A stretch of 64,000 nt of DNA. Origin: Parvularcula mediterranea (GTDB taxonomy: Bacteria; Pseudomonadota; Alphaproteobacteria; Caulobacterales; Parvularculaceae). The translations under genes were made by a program, and so were the position numbers. Under the pieces are notes generated by a model, which was not told the origin of the DNA, did not search any database, and worked only from the letters and a program-made list of their open reading frames with translations. The stretch covers positions 1,303,242-1,367,241 of the forward strand of contig NZ_JABFCX010000003.1 of assembly GCF_013085255.1 (NCBI RefSeq), given 5' to 3'. This document shows, one piece after another, positions 42,836-50,641 of the stretch (position 1 is its first letter; every line of letters starts with the position of its first letter).

Positions 42836-43424
42836 GATCCTGATCGTCGATAACTACGACAGCTTCACCTACAACCTTGTCCAGCTTCTCGCCCCGTTCG
42901 GTGATGTGGCCAAGGTCGTACGTAATGATGCTATGTCCGCCGAAGAAGCGATGGCGCTCAGGCCTTCGGCGGTGATCCTCTCACCCGGCCCCTGCACGCC
43001 CGATGATGCAGGCATCTGCCTCGATATGGTGCGGCTGGCGAGTGAACAGAATGTACCGCTTTTCGGGGTCTGCCTCGGCCACCAGTCCATCGCCCAGCAC
43101 TTCGGAGCGAAGATCGTGCGCGCTGGCAAGCCGATGCACGGCAAGGTGAGCCAGGTGAAGGCCAAGGCGGATCCTCTCTTCACCGGGATCGGTGAGACCT
43201 TTGAGACCACCCGCTATCACTCCCTCACCGTTGAGCCTTCCTCCGTACCCAGCACAATCGACGTACTGGCGCATGCCGAGGACGATGGCGAGATCATGGC
43301 GCTGAAAGTGATCGGCAAAGAGATCTACGGTGTCCAGTTCCACCCAGAGAGTTGGCACACGCCCGATGGCGTGACCATGCTCTCCAACTTCCTGGCGCTT
43401 GCCGGGGTGAAGGCCGCAGCATGA
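42834..43424 (+). CDS. trpG: Anthranilate synthase component II (glutamine amidotransferase)
   Basis: TrpG releases ammonia from glutamine for TrpE. The 196-residue product starts MILIVDNYDSFTYN at 42834. The catalytic Cys is in PLFGVCLGHQSIAQ, with His/Glu in YGVQFHPESWHTPDG. The start codon overlaps that of the antisense deacetylase, so its promoter or ribosome binding site must lie inside that gene. It ends in ATGA with trpD. Confidence 0.95.
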   Translation: MILIVDNYDSFTYNLVQLLAPFGDVAKVVRNDAMSAEEAMALRPSAVILSPGPCTPDDAGICLDMVRLASEQNVPLFGVCLGHQSIAQHFGAKIVRAGKPMHGKVSQVKAKADPLFTGIGETFETTRYHSLTVEPSSVPSTIDVLAHAEDDGEIMALKVIGKEIYGVQFHPESWHTPDGVTMLSNFLALAGVKAAA

Positions 43425-44428
43425 GCTTTCTCGACATTCTCCGCCGCGTTGCCGATGGCGAGACACTTGGCGCCCGCGACATGGAAGCGGCGCTGAGCCA
43501 CATCTTTGAAGGCGAAGTGCCGGAAGAGCAGGCGGCGGCGTTCCTCACGGGCCTGCGGGTGCGCGGCGAGACGACCGAGGAGCTTCTTTCCGCTATCCGC
43601 TTCCTGAAGCTCCGTGCAGTGAATATTTCCTCGCCCGAAGGCGCGGTGGATTGCTGTGGCACTGGCGGCGACGGGATCAGCACGGTGAATATCTCGACCG
43701 CCGTGGCCATTGTTGCTGCGGGGGCAGGGGTGACCCTTGCCAAGCATGGCAGCCGGGCCGTGACTTCGAAGTCGGGCTCGTCGGAGGTGCTGAGCCAGCT
43801 GGGCGTTGACCTGACCGAGACGATCGAGACGCAGGAAAAGCGGCTGGCCGAGGACGGCCTCGCTTTCCTCTTTGCGCCGAACCATCACCCGATCCTCGCC
43901 AAAGTTGCGCCGCTCCGGAAGGTTCTGGGCCTCAGGACGATGTTCAACATCTTGGGTCCAATGATGAACCCGGCGGGGGCGCGCCGTCAGCTGCTCGGTG
44001 TTTTCGATGCAGCGCTGGCTCCACGCTTCGCGGAAGTTCTGCGTGCAGAAGGCTCGAAGCATGCTTGGGTCGTCCACGGCGCGGGCGGGATGGATGAGCT
44101 GTCCCTCGCCGGCGGCAATGAAGTCACCGAGCTCAAGGACAATGAAGTCCGCAGCTTTGTCGTCACGCCGGAAGATGCTGGTCTCAAGCGCCGGGCCAAT
44201 GAGGATCTCGTCGGCGACACGCCTGAGGAGAACGCCAAGGCCTTGCGTGCGGTCCTTGAAGGCGAAGAGGGGGCTTATCGCGACGCTGTGCTCTTTAATA
44301 CGGCGGCCTCTCTGATCGTTGCGGGCAAGACGGATGATCTGACCGAGGGCGCAAAGCTTGCTGCTGAGGCTATCGACAGCGGCGCCGCCAAGGAAAAACT
44401 CCGCCTGCTGACCACGGAGAAAGCATGA
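43421..44428 (+). CDS. trpD: Anthranilate phosphoribosyltransferase
   Basis: TrpD adds phosphoribosyl to anthranilate. The product has 335 residues from the ATG at 43421. The PRPP-binding motif is in DCCGTGGDGISTVNIST. The anthranilate-side residues are in AKHGSRAVTSKSGSSEVL, and the second metal-binding stretch lies near GMDELSLAGGNEV. It overlaps trpG and trpC by 4 nt each. Confidence 0.95.
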   Translation: MSFLDILRRVADGETLGARDMEAALSHIFEGEVPEEQAAAFLTGLRVRGETTEELLSAIRFLKLRAVNISSPEGAVDCCGTGGDGISTVNISTAVAIVAAGAGVTLAKHGSRAVTSKSGSSEVLSQLGVDLTETIETQEKRLAEDGLAFLFAPNHHPILAKVAPLRKVLGLRTMFNILGPMMNPAGARRQLLGVFDAALAPRFAEVLRAEGSKHAWVVHGAGGMDELSLAGGNEVTELKDNEVRSFVVTPEDAGLKRRANEDLVGDTPEENAKALRAVLEGEEGAYRDAVLFNTAASLIVAGKTDDLTEGAKLAAEAIDSGAAKEKLRLLTTEKA

Positions 44429-45216
44429 GCACCGTCCTCGACAAGATCATCGCCTATAAAAAGGACGAGGTCGCTGCCGCTAAGGAGCGCGCGCACCTCT
44501 CCACCGTCGAGGAGCGGGCGCGGGGCTACACCCCGCGCGGCTTCGCGGCTGCCCTTGAAGCCAAGGCCGCAGCTGGCGTGGGGATCATCGCTGAGGTGAA
44601 GCGCGCGAGCCCTTCGAAGGGCCTCATCCGCGAGGACTTCCGCCCGGCGGAGCTGGCTGCATCCCTCGAACGCGGAGGGGCTGCGTGTCTCTCGGTGCTG
44701 ACGGACAGGCCGAGTTTCCAAGGGCATATCGACTTCCTGACCCAGGCGCGGTCCGCGACGACGATCCCGCTGCTGCGCAAGGATTTCATGGTCGACCCCT
44801 ATCAGGTGCCCGAAGCCCGTGCGGCGGGTGGCGACGCCATTCTTCTCATTCTTGCGGCGCTCGATGACGGCCTTGCGCGCGAGCTTCGCGATGAGGCGAA
44901 GCGTTGGGACCTCGATGTTCTCGCGGAAGTCCATGACGAGGAAGAGCTGGAGCGCGCCATGCGGCTCGAGCCCGAGCTTCTCGGCGTAAACAATCGCGAC
45001 CTACGGACCTTCGAGACCGACATCCAAACGACACCGCGGCTCGCAGCAAAGGCAGGCGGAACGGCGATCGTCAGCGAATCAGGCGTCGACGGGGCGGACG
45101 CCATGCGCACGCTCTCGGCGGCAGGCATCAGGCGGTTCCTCATCGGCGAGCACCTCATGCGTGCAAGCGATCCGGGTGTTGCGCTGGAAGAACTCGTCAA
45201 AGCTGTTGACGGGTAA
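44425..45216 (+). CDS. trpC: Indole-3-glycerol-phosphate synthase
   Basis: TrpC closes the indole ring from carboxyphenylaminodeoxyribulose phosphate. The 263-residue TIM barrel shows the catalytic Lys/Glu region IIAEVKRASPSKG, then LLRKDFMVDPYQ, LGVNNRDLRTF and the phosphate-binding IVSESGV. It is monofunctional (no TrpF fusion). The last trp gene here, it is followed after 45 nt by lexA; moaC and moeA, often found between them in relatives, are absent. Confidence 0.95.
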   Translation: MSTVLDKIIAYKKDEVAAAKERAHLSTVEERARGYTPRGFAAALEAKAAAGVGIIAEVKRASPSKGLIREDFRPAELAASLERGGAACLSVLTDRPSFQGHIDFLTQARSATTIPLLRKDFMVDPYQVPEARAAGGDAILLILAALDDGLARELRDEAKRWDLDVLAEVHDEEELERAMRLEPELLGVNNRDLRTFETDIQTTPRLAAKAGGTAIVSESGVDGADAMRTLSAAGIRRFLIGEHLMRASDPGVALEELVKAVDG

Positions 45217-45219
45217 GAG

Positions 45220-45234
45220 GAACAACCTTAGAAC
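45220..45234 (-). promoter_or_regulatory. LexA SOS box, distal
   Basis: GAACAACCTTAGAAC is GAAC-N7-GAAC, the reverse complement of the alphaproteobacterial LexA site GTTC-N7-GTTC. It lies just after trpC and 28 nt before the lexA start. Confidence 0.75.
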
Positions 45235-45245
45235 GGTCGCGATTT

Positions 45246-45260
45246 GTTCTATGAGGGTTC
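45246..45260 (+). promoter_or_regulatory. LexA SOS box, proximal
   Basis: GTTCTATGAGGGTTC is an exact GTTC-N7-GTTC site and ends 1 nt before the lexA ATG. It also contains the GAGGG ribosome-binding sequence, so bound LexA would block expression of its own gene. Confidence 0.8.
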
Positions 45261-45261
45261 C

Positions 45262-45939
45262 ATGCTCACCGCCAAACAGCGTACGCTTCTGATGTTCATC
45301 CATGAGCGGTTGGAGGAGACGGGTGTCTCCCCATCGTTCGAAGAGATGAAGGAGGCGCTGGAGCTCAAGTCGAAGTCCGGCATCCACCGTCTCATCACTG
45401 CTCTTGAAGAGCGCGGGTTCCTGCGTCGGCTCCCCCACAAGGCTCGGGCGCTCGAGATCCTGCGTTTGCCTGAAGATGCCGCTCCGCCGAGGCGTGAGCC
45501 CTTCAAGCCTGCGGTGATCGAGAACCCTCGCTACGCTGAGGAACCTTCGGGCATGGAAGAGGAGGGCGTTCCCGTCCTCGGCCGCATCGCCGCCGGTACG
45601 CCGATTGCCGCCATCCAGCATGAACAGGCGCGGGTGCAGGTGCCTGCATCCATGCTGCGCGGCGGCGAATATTTCGCCCTCGAAGTGCATGGCGACTCGA
45701 TGATCGACGCCGGCATCCTCGACGGAGACACGGTGGTGATCCAGCGTTGTGACGATGCTGCGAATGGCGAGATCGTCGTGGCCCTCGTTGAGGATGAAGA
45801 AGCGACGCTCAAGCGCCTGCGGAAGCGCGGCAATTCGATTGCTCTCGAGGCGGAGAACCCAGCCTACGAGACGCGGATTTTTGGCCCGAACCAGGTAAAG
45901 GTTCAGGGTCGGCTTGCAGGATTGCTTCGCGAGTATTGA
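45262..45939 (+). CDS. lexA: SOS-response repressor LexA
   Basis: LexA represses DNA-damage genes and cleaves itself with RecA help. The 225-residue product starts at 45262. The winged helix reads [45 protein letters not shown]. The Ala-Gly cleavage site is in [11 protein letters not shown], the catalytic Ser in [15 protein letters not shown], and the Lys in EEATLKRL. Two SOS boxes precede it. The neighbourhood (trp genes, then lexA) is characteristic of alphaproteobacteria. Confidence 0.96.
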   Translation: MLTAKQRTLLMFIHERLEETGVSPSFEEMKEALELKSKSGIHRLITALEERGFLRRLPHKARALEILRLPEDAAPPRREPFKPAVIENPRYAEEPSGMEEEGVPVLGRIAAGTPIAAIQHEQARVQVPASMLRGGEYFALEVHGDSMIDAGILDGDTVVIQRCDDAANGEIVVALVEDEEATLKRLRKRGNSIALEAENPAYETRIFGPNQVKVQGRLAGLLREY

Positions 45940-45945
45940 TCTCAA

Positions 45946-45963
45946 GGCGGGCAGCGCCCCGCC
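45946..45963 (+). terminator. Short hairpin after lexA
   Basis: GGCGGG (45946-45951) pairs with CCCGCC (45958-45963) around CAGCGC. There is no good T-tract, so terminator activity is uncertain. Confidence 0.35.
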
Positions 45964-46038
45964 ACGGTTTGATTGACGGGACCGCGCAATCTCGATGCAT
46001 TTCCGACTTTTTTGCAGTGCCTCGGCCAAGACTGATGC

Positions 46039-47355
46039 TCAGCGTTGCCAGTCTGCTTTCGGTTCGTCCTCACGCTGAAGTCTTGCCTCTGTCAGGAAGA
46101 TGAGCGCGACGCCATTCTGGAAGTAGTCCGACTGCGCCTCGATCCTCTGAACCTGCGCGTCGAAGAGAGCATTGGTCGCGTCGAGTAGGTCCCGGTGGGA
46201 GGCGGCGCCGAAGCGGTATTCTTCCTCTCGAAGGCTCCGCTGCTCCGTCAGGGCGTCGATGGCGACATCGAGTGTATCAAGCACATCGTTGCGGCTTGAG
46301 ACGATGGTCCAGGCTGCAGTGATTTCTTCAGTAAGCTGTGTTTTCCTCAGGTCCGCTTCGGCCTCGAAGCGTCTGGCCCTAGCCGCAGCGGCGTTGCGCT
46401 GTGCCCGGATGCGTCCTCCGGGAAAAAGATCTGTACGGAGGGTCAAACCAACCCGGTCCACTTGATCACCAGAAGTCTGGTTCGGGAAGTCGTCGAACTC
46501 ATAGGCTGCGAATGCGGAGACGGAGAGTTCTGGAAACCTCTCCCGGCCAATGCGCTTTCTGGCCATACGCTGCGCTTTTGCGCGGGTTTGTAGCTCTGCG
46601 ATGTCTGGCGACAGCAGGAGTGCATCGGCCACGGTCTGCTCCAGCGTTCGCATGTTCTGGGTTGCGAGGAAGGTCCGGATGCCTCCCTCCGACGCGCAGG
46701 TATTGAGGGGGCCTGCGAGCCTTGCCACGCGGGCAGCAGCGAAGATTTCTTCGTTCCGTAACCGGACGAGGCGCAGCTTTTCCAGGGAGACGTTGGCCTC
46801 AACTTCCGTCAGAAAGACGGACGTTGCCATCTGTGCCTGATGGAGGTCGCGGACGAAGCTGAGGTCCTCTTCGAAAGCGGCCAGCCGCGCTTCGCCGATC
46901 GCGACGAGGCTCCGCACACGCCACAACTCAACAACAGCGCCGGCGGTCTCAAGTGCCACTTCCTGATCCGTACCGGCGAGACCGAAGCGTGCGGCTTGCC
47001 GCTCGAGCCGGGCTTCATTCATGGCGAGGCCAGCGGCCCCGAAACTGAAGAGGTGCTGGCTCGCCTGGATGCCGACCCGGTTGTCGATCTGGTTGTCGGC
47101 CAGACGGCCGTCGCCATAGCCAACACGGCTCACGGACTGAAGCTGTGGCAGATAGCGTGAGCGGGTCTGCGCGATTTCCGCCTGAGCTGCATCAACGTCA
47201 GCGGCCGCAATGTTCGTGCGCGGATCGTTGGCGCGCGCATTCTCGATAACCTCCGCGAGGGGCCTGCAGGAATTGGGGTCACCCGGATCCACCTGCGCCG
47301 AGGCAACGCCAGAAAGGATCGTGAACGGAACAAAATACGCAAACGCACGACGCAT
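46039..47355 (-). CDS. TolC-family outer-membrane channel of the type I secretion system
   Basis: The 438-residue product has a signal peptide ending near SGVASA. Its long helical repeats are typical of TolC: ARANDPRTNIAAADVDAAQAEIAQTRSRYLPQL in the first half and IDALTEQRSLREEEYRFGAASHRDLLDATNALF in the second. Strand regions with RVGIQASQHLFSFG and RVGLTLRTDLFPGG form the barrel. It is the third gene of the exporter operon, 3 nt after the adaptor, and would form the outer-membrane exit for the adhesin. Confidence 0.88.
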   Translation of the reverse strand: MRRAFAYFVPFTILSGVASAQVDPGDPNSCRPLAEVIENARANDPRTNIAAADVDAAQAEIAQTRSRYLPQLQSVSRVGYGDGRLADNQIDNRVGIQASQHLFSFGAAGLAMNEARLERQAARFGLAGTDQEVALETAGAVVELWRVRSLVAIGEARLAAFEEDLSFVRDLHQAQMATSVFLTEVEANVSLEKLRLVRLRNEEIFAAARVARLAGPLNTCASEGGIRTFLATQNMRTLEQTVADALLLSPDIAELQTRAKAQRMARKRIGRERFPELSVSAFAAYEFDDFPNQTSGDQVDRVGLTLRTDLFPGGRIRAQRNAAAARARRFEAEADLRKTQLTEEITAAWTIVSSRNDVLDTLDVAIDALTEQRSLREEEYRFGAASHRDLLDATNALFDAQVQRIEAQSDYFQNGVALIFLTEARLQREDEPKADWQR

Positions 47356-47358
47356 GAG

Positions 47359-48651
47359 TTACAGCCCCCGCCGGAATGTCGTTGTGATCGGCTCAAGAAG
47401 GTAGTCGAGAAACGTCCGGTCAAAGCCGCTATCGATGAACGCTTCCACGGGCATGCCCGGAATGAACTGGAGGTCGCCTTCGGAGATATCGCCCTCGGGT
47501 TCGAGATGTAGCGTCGCTTCGTAATAGGTTGCGCCGGTCACCTGGTCGGTCTTGAGGTCAGCGCTGACCTTTACGACACGGCCCGTCATCGAGGGCGCTT
47601 TCCATGATTTGTAGGCGGACAGTCTTGAGACGGCGACCATCCCCTCTTGCACGCTGTCGCGGTCTGAGGGATTGATCTGTACCTTCGCGACGAGGCTGGC
47701 CTCATCGGGGACGATTTCCATGATCGGCTCGCCTGCGGAGACGACGCCTCCGAGGGTCGTGAAAGCGAGGTTCATCACCGCACCGGATTGGGGCGCAACG
47801 ACCTGCGTGCGGTTCAGGATGTCGTCGGCAGCGGCGAAGCGCTCCTCTGCGACGAAAGCCTGACGCCGGAGTTCTGCCCTCTCCGTACTGAGCTTTTCGA
47901 GAAAGGCTGCGCGGGTCTGCCGGATCTTCTGTTCGATCTCCACGACGGCCGAGGCACTCTCGGCGCGATCGGCCTGGAGGCGTGAGACATCGCCTTCGAG
48001 GTTGGCGTTCTCCCGCTCGAGCCTGCTGACCTCGTCGACCTGCACAAGCTTTCTCGTCAGAAGGTCACGCTTGAGGGCGAGCTCCTCGTTCGACGCACGC
48101 AGGGCGCGGCGGGTGCTGGCGAGCTGGCGGTCGCGGGCACCGCGGCTTGAAAGGAGCGTCTCGCGCTGGGCTTCAAGGACGCCGATTTCGGTGAGGTGGG
48201 TCTCGCGTTGCTGCTCGAACAGCTCCTGCTGGCGTGCGCGGATCTCATCGGCCGTGCCCGGATTGATGGCGAGGTAGGACGGCTCGGTGAACGCAACGGC
48301 TTCGATCCCGCGGGTGAGGCTATCGAGACGGTCCAGTCCCGCGAGGAGGCCGAAAAGCTCCTGGGCCACTTCATCCCGGCTTGCTTCCGCCGCAATCCGG
48401 TCAAACTCGACAAGGACGTCGCCCGCAGCGACGAGATCGCCTTCCCGGACGTTCACGGCACGGACGATGCCGCCCTCGAGATGTTGGACGACCTTGCGGT
48501 TGTCCTCGACGACGAGGCTGCCGAAGGTGGAGACGCCTTCTGACAACGGAGCGAGCCCTGCCCAGAGGAGAAAGCCGCCAAGCCCTACGAGGCAGACAGT
48601 ACCGGCCCTGCGGATGGTCTGGTCGGTGGAGTTGAGAAGATCAGCTGGCAC
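47359..48651 (-). CDS. HlyD-family membrane-fusion adaptor of the type I secretion system
   Basis: The 430-residue product has an N-terminal membrane helix (TVCLVGLGGFLLWAGLAPL). The first half-lipoyl strand set reads VVEDNRKVVQHLEGGIVRAVNVREGDLVAAGDVL. A long coiled-coil hairpin (about residues 130-280) follows, and then the closing lipoyl and barrel part (VVAPQSGAVMNLAFTTLGGVVSAGEPIMEIVPD). It links the ABC exporter to the TolC-like channel. It overlaps the exporter gene by 11 nt. Confidence 0.9.
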   Translation of the reverse strand: MPADLLNSTDQTIRRAGTVCLVGLGGFLLWAGLAPLSEGVSTFGSLVVEDNRKVVQHLEGGIVRAVNVREGDLVAAGDVLVEFDRIAAEASRDEVAQELFGLLAGLDRLDSLTRGIEAVAFTEPSYLAINPGTADEIRARQQELFEQQRETHLTEIGVLEAQRETLLSSRGARDRQLASTRRALRASNEELALKRDLLTRKLVQVDEVSRLERENANLEGDVSRLQADRAESASAVVEIEQKIRQTRAAFLEKLSTERAELRRQAFVAEERFAAADDILNRTQVVAPQSGAVMNLAFTTLGGVVSAGEPIMEIVPDEASLVAKVQINPSDRDSVQEGMVAVSRLSAYKSWKAPSMTGRVVKVSADLKTDQVTGATYYEATLHLEPEGDISEGDLQFIPGMPVEAFIDSGFDRTFLDYLLEPITTTFRRGL

Positions 48652-50368
48652 GGGCTGCGGCTCCCTTTTTCAGGGCTTCGAAATAGTCTTCCTTATGCTG
48701 AACGGCGATGCGGCCCTGGTGGATCGTCATGACGAGGTTGCAGGCATTCATGACGCGGGCGTCGTGGGTCGCGATGAGGCCGATCCCGCCGTTGGCGCCA
48801 TGCTCGCTCAGCATATTGACGAAGCTCCCCAGCAACCGCGCATCAAGCGCTGATGTCGGCTCGTCGAGAAGGAGGAGCACCGGATCACCGAAGAGCGCAC
48901 GCGCGATCCCAACGGCCTGCCGCTGTCCACCCGAAAGGCTTGTGCCTTCAGGCCCGATCATCGTGTCGTAGGATTGGGCGAGCGAGGCTAGGACATGCTC
49001 CGCTCCCGTCCTTTCCACTGCTGCGACCACGTCCTCGTCTCGGTCGGGCCGGAAGCGTGATATGTTCTCGCGAACGGTGCCGCCGAGAAGGCTCACCTCT
49101 TGCGGCATGTAGCCGATATACTGGCCGCGATCGTCCGCGGGCCAGCTGTGAAGATCGACGTCGCCCAATCTAGCGATACCGTCTGCAGGCCGATGAATAC
49201 CGGCCGCGGTCTTGAGGAACGTCGACTTACCACTGCCGCTCTCCCCCACCACTGCAACGAGGTCACCAGGGGAGAGGTTGAGGTTGAACTTCGGGATCAG
49301 GATCTCGCCAGGCTTCATCGAATTGACGGCGAAGTTTTCAAAGCGAAGATTTGCGTCGGGGCGCGGAAGCTCGGTTTCCACGCGTGGCTTCAACGCATCG
49401 GGAACGGCCGCAGCCAGAGTTTCAACCTCGCCCCGCATACGGACGAGATTCTTCCACTGCCCAACGATCTGGTCGATGGGCGCAAGGCCCCGGCCCATGA
49501 TGATCGAACCTGCGATGATCGCACCAGGGGAAATCTGCTGCTGGAGAACGAGGTAGGCGCCGGTGCCAAGGGACGCGACCTGAAGGATCTGGCGCAGGCT
49601 ACGGCTGAGCGAAGCGAGAAAGCCCCCGACATTGGATGATTCGAGAGAAGTCTCGACGCTGGCGGAGCGGGCTTCGGCGACCCTCCCGCTCATGGCGCGG
49701 ACCATTCCGAGGCCCGCGATGGCTGGGGCGGAGGCAAGGCTCTGCCTGACGATGGCGCCCCCGATGGCCTCCTGCTTCGCTGCTGTCTGAACGGCACCCT
49801 TGGTCGCGAACTCGGCCATCACGGCGATACCGATGAGCAGGACTGCGCCGCCCAAGCCAATGCAGCCGAGGATGGGATGGACGAGGAAAAGGAGAAGGAA
49901 GAAAAGCGGCGAGAACGGAAGATCAAACAGCGGGGCCGGCCCGCCGCTCATGAGGAAGCTCTGGATCTTGGACAGCGAGAGGTTGGCGTTCTGCCTCGAC
50001 GGCGCGCCAATGCGAAGGGCCTGCGCATGGAGGGGTGCTTCGAGCTTTTCTCCAAGCATACCGCCCAGGAGAGCAAAGCTCCGCTTACGTCCGCCATCAG
50101 CAGCTGCGTAGATGGCGAGAAGGAAGCAAGCGATGATGCTCAGTAGAAGGAGCGTATCATAGGACCCTGACGTCAGAACCCTGTCATAGACTTGCAGCAT
50201 GTAGAGCGGTGAGACCAGCATCAGCAGGTTGACGCCCACCGAAAATCCGAAGGCGGTCAGGATACGTCGCTTGAATGGTCCTTCGAGAAGGACCCCTTTC
50301 AGCGACGGGACCTCTTCGACTGCCACGACAGCCGAGGAAGGGCGCTCCTCAGTCTTCTTGTCCCTCAT
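48641..50368 (-). CDS. Type I secretion ABC exporter (PrtD-like)
   Basis: This 575-residue fused permease-ATPase has six hydrophobic helices from FSVGVNLLMLVSPLYMLQVYDRVL. The ATPase follows with Walker A GESGSGKST, the Q-loop MPQEVSLL, the signature LSGGQRQAVGIARAL, Walker B LLLLDEPTSALD and the H-loop ATHD. There is no N-terminal C39 peptidase or C39-like domain. This fits PrtD-type exporters that recognise an uncleaved C-terminal signal, which would lie beyond the window on the adhesin. It is first in the three-gene exporter operon. Confidence 0.92.
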   Translation of the reverse strand: MRDKKTEERPSSAVVAVEEVPSLKGVLLEGPFKRRILTAFGFSVGVNLLMLVSPLYMLQVYDRVLTSGSYDTLLLLSIIACFLLAIYAAADGGRKRSFALLGGMLGEKLEAPLHAQALRIGAPSRQNANLSLSKIQSFLMSGGPAPLFDLPFSPLFFLLLFLVHPILGCIGLGGAVLLIGIAVMAEFATKGAVQTAAKQEAIGGAIVRQSLASAPAIAGLGMVRAMSGRVAEARSASVETSLESSNVGGFLASLSRSLRQILQVASLGTGAYLVLQQQISPGAIIAGSIIMGRGLAPIDQIVGQWKNLVRMRGEVETLAAAVPDALKPRVETELPRPDANLRFENFAVNSMKPGEILIPKFNLNLSPGDLVAVVGESGSGKSTFLKTAAGIHRPADGIARLGDVDLHSWPADDRGQYIGYMPQEVSLLGGTVRENISRFRPDRDEDVVAAVERTGAEHVLASLAQSYDTMIGPEGTSLSGGQRQAVGIARALFGDPVLLLLDEPTSALDARLLGSFVNMLSEHGANGGIGLIATHDARVMNACNLVMTIHQGRIAVQHKEDYFEALKKGAAARAS

Positions 50369-50641
50369 GATGTTCCCTCGACGGATTTCATAACAAAACC
50401 CGTAAAATTTCCCTCTGAGCGAAAAGGTAACATCAAGAATTGCTCGTTCCTAGCGCCAAAAGGACAGGAACTGCAGTGACCGGAAACCCTTGTGCTTCGC
50501 GCTATACAAGGCAGGAGGCGTGCATGCGTTTCCGACTTCAGTGTTCACTGCAACTCATCATTGAGCCGCCTGCGACATTGTGGGACGTTAACCATAACCG
50601 CCGCTTTTCGGCGGGCCAGGGAGAGAAGAGGGGTCTTCATC
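50369..50641. promoter_or_regulatory. Divergent control region between exporter operon and giant adhesin
   Basis: This 273-nt gap must hold the promoters for both directions. An inverted repeat, CCTTGT (50488-50493) and ACAAGG (50506-50511), is a possible operator. A hairpin CCGCCG, CTTTT, CGGCGG (50598-50614) lies in the adhesin leader just before the ribosome binding site AGAGGGG and could affect translation. I recognise no known riboswitch. Confidence 0.45.
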
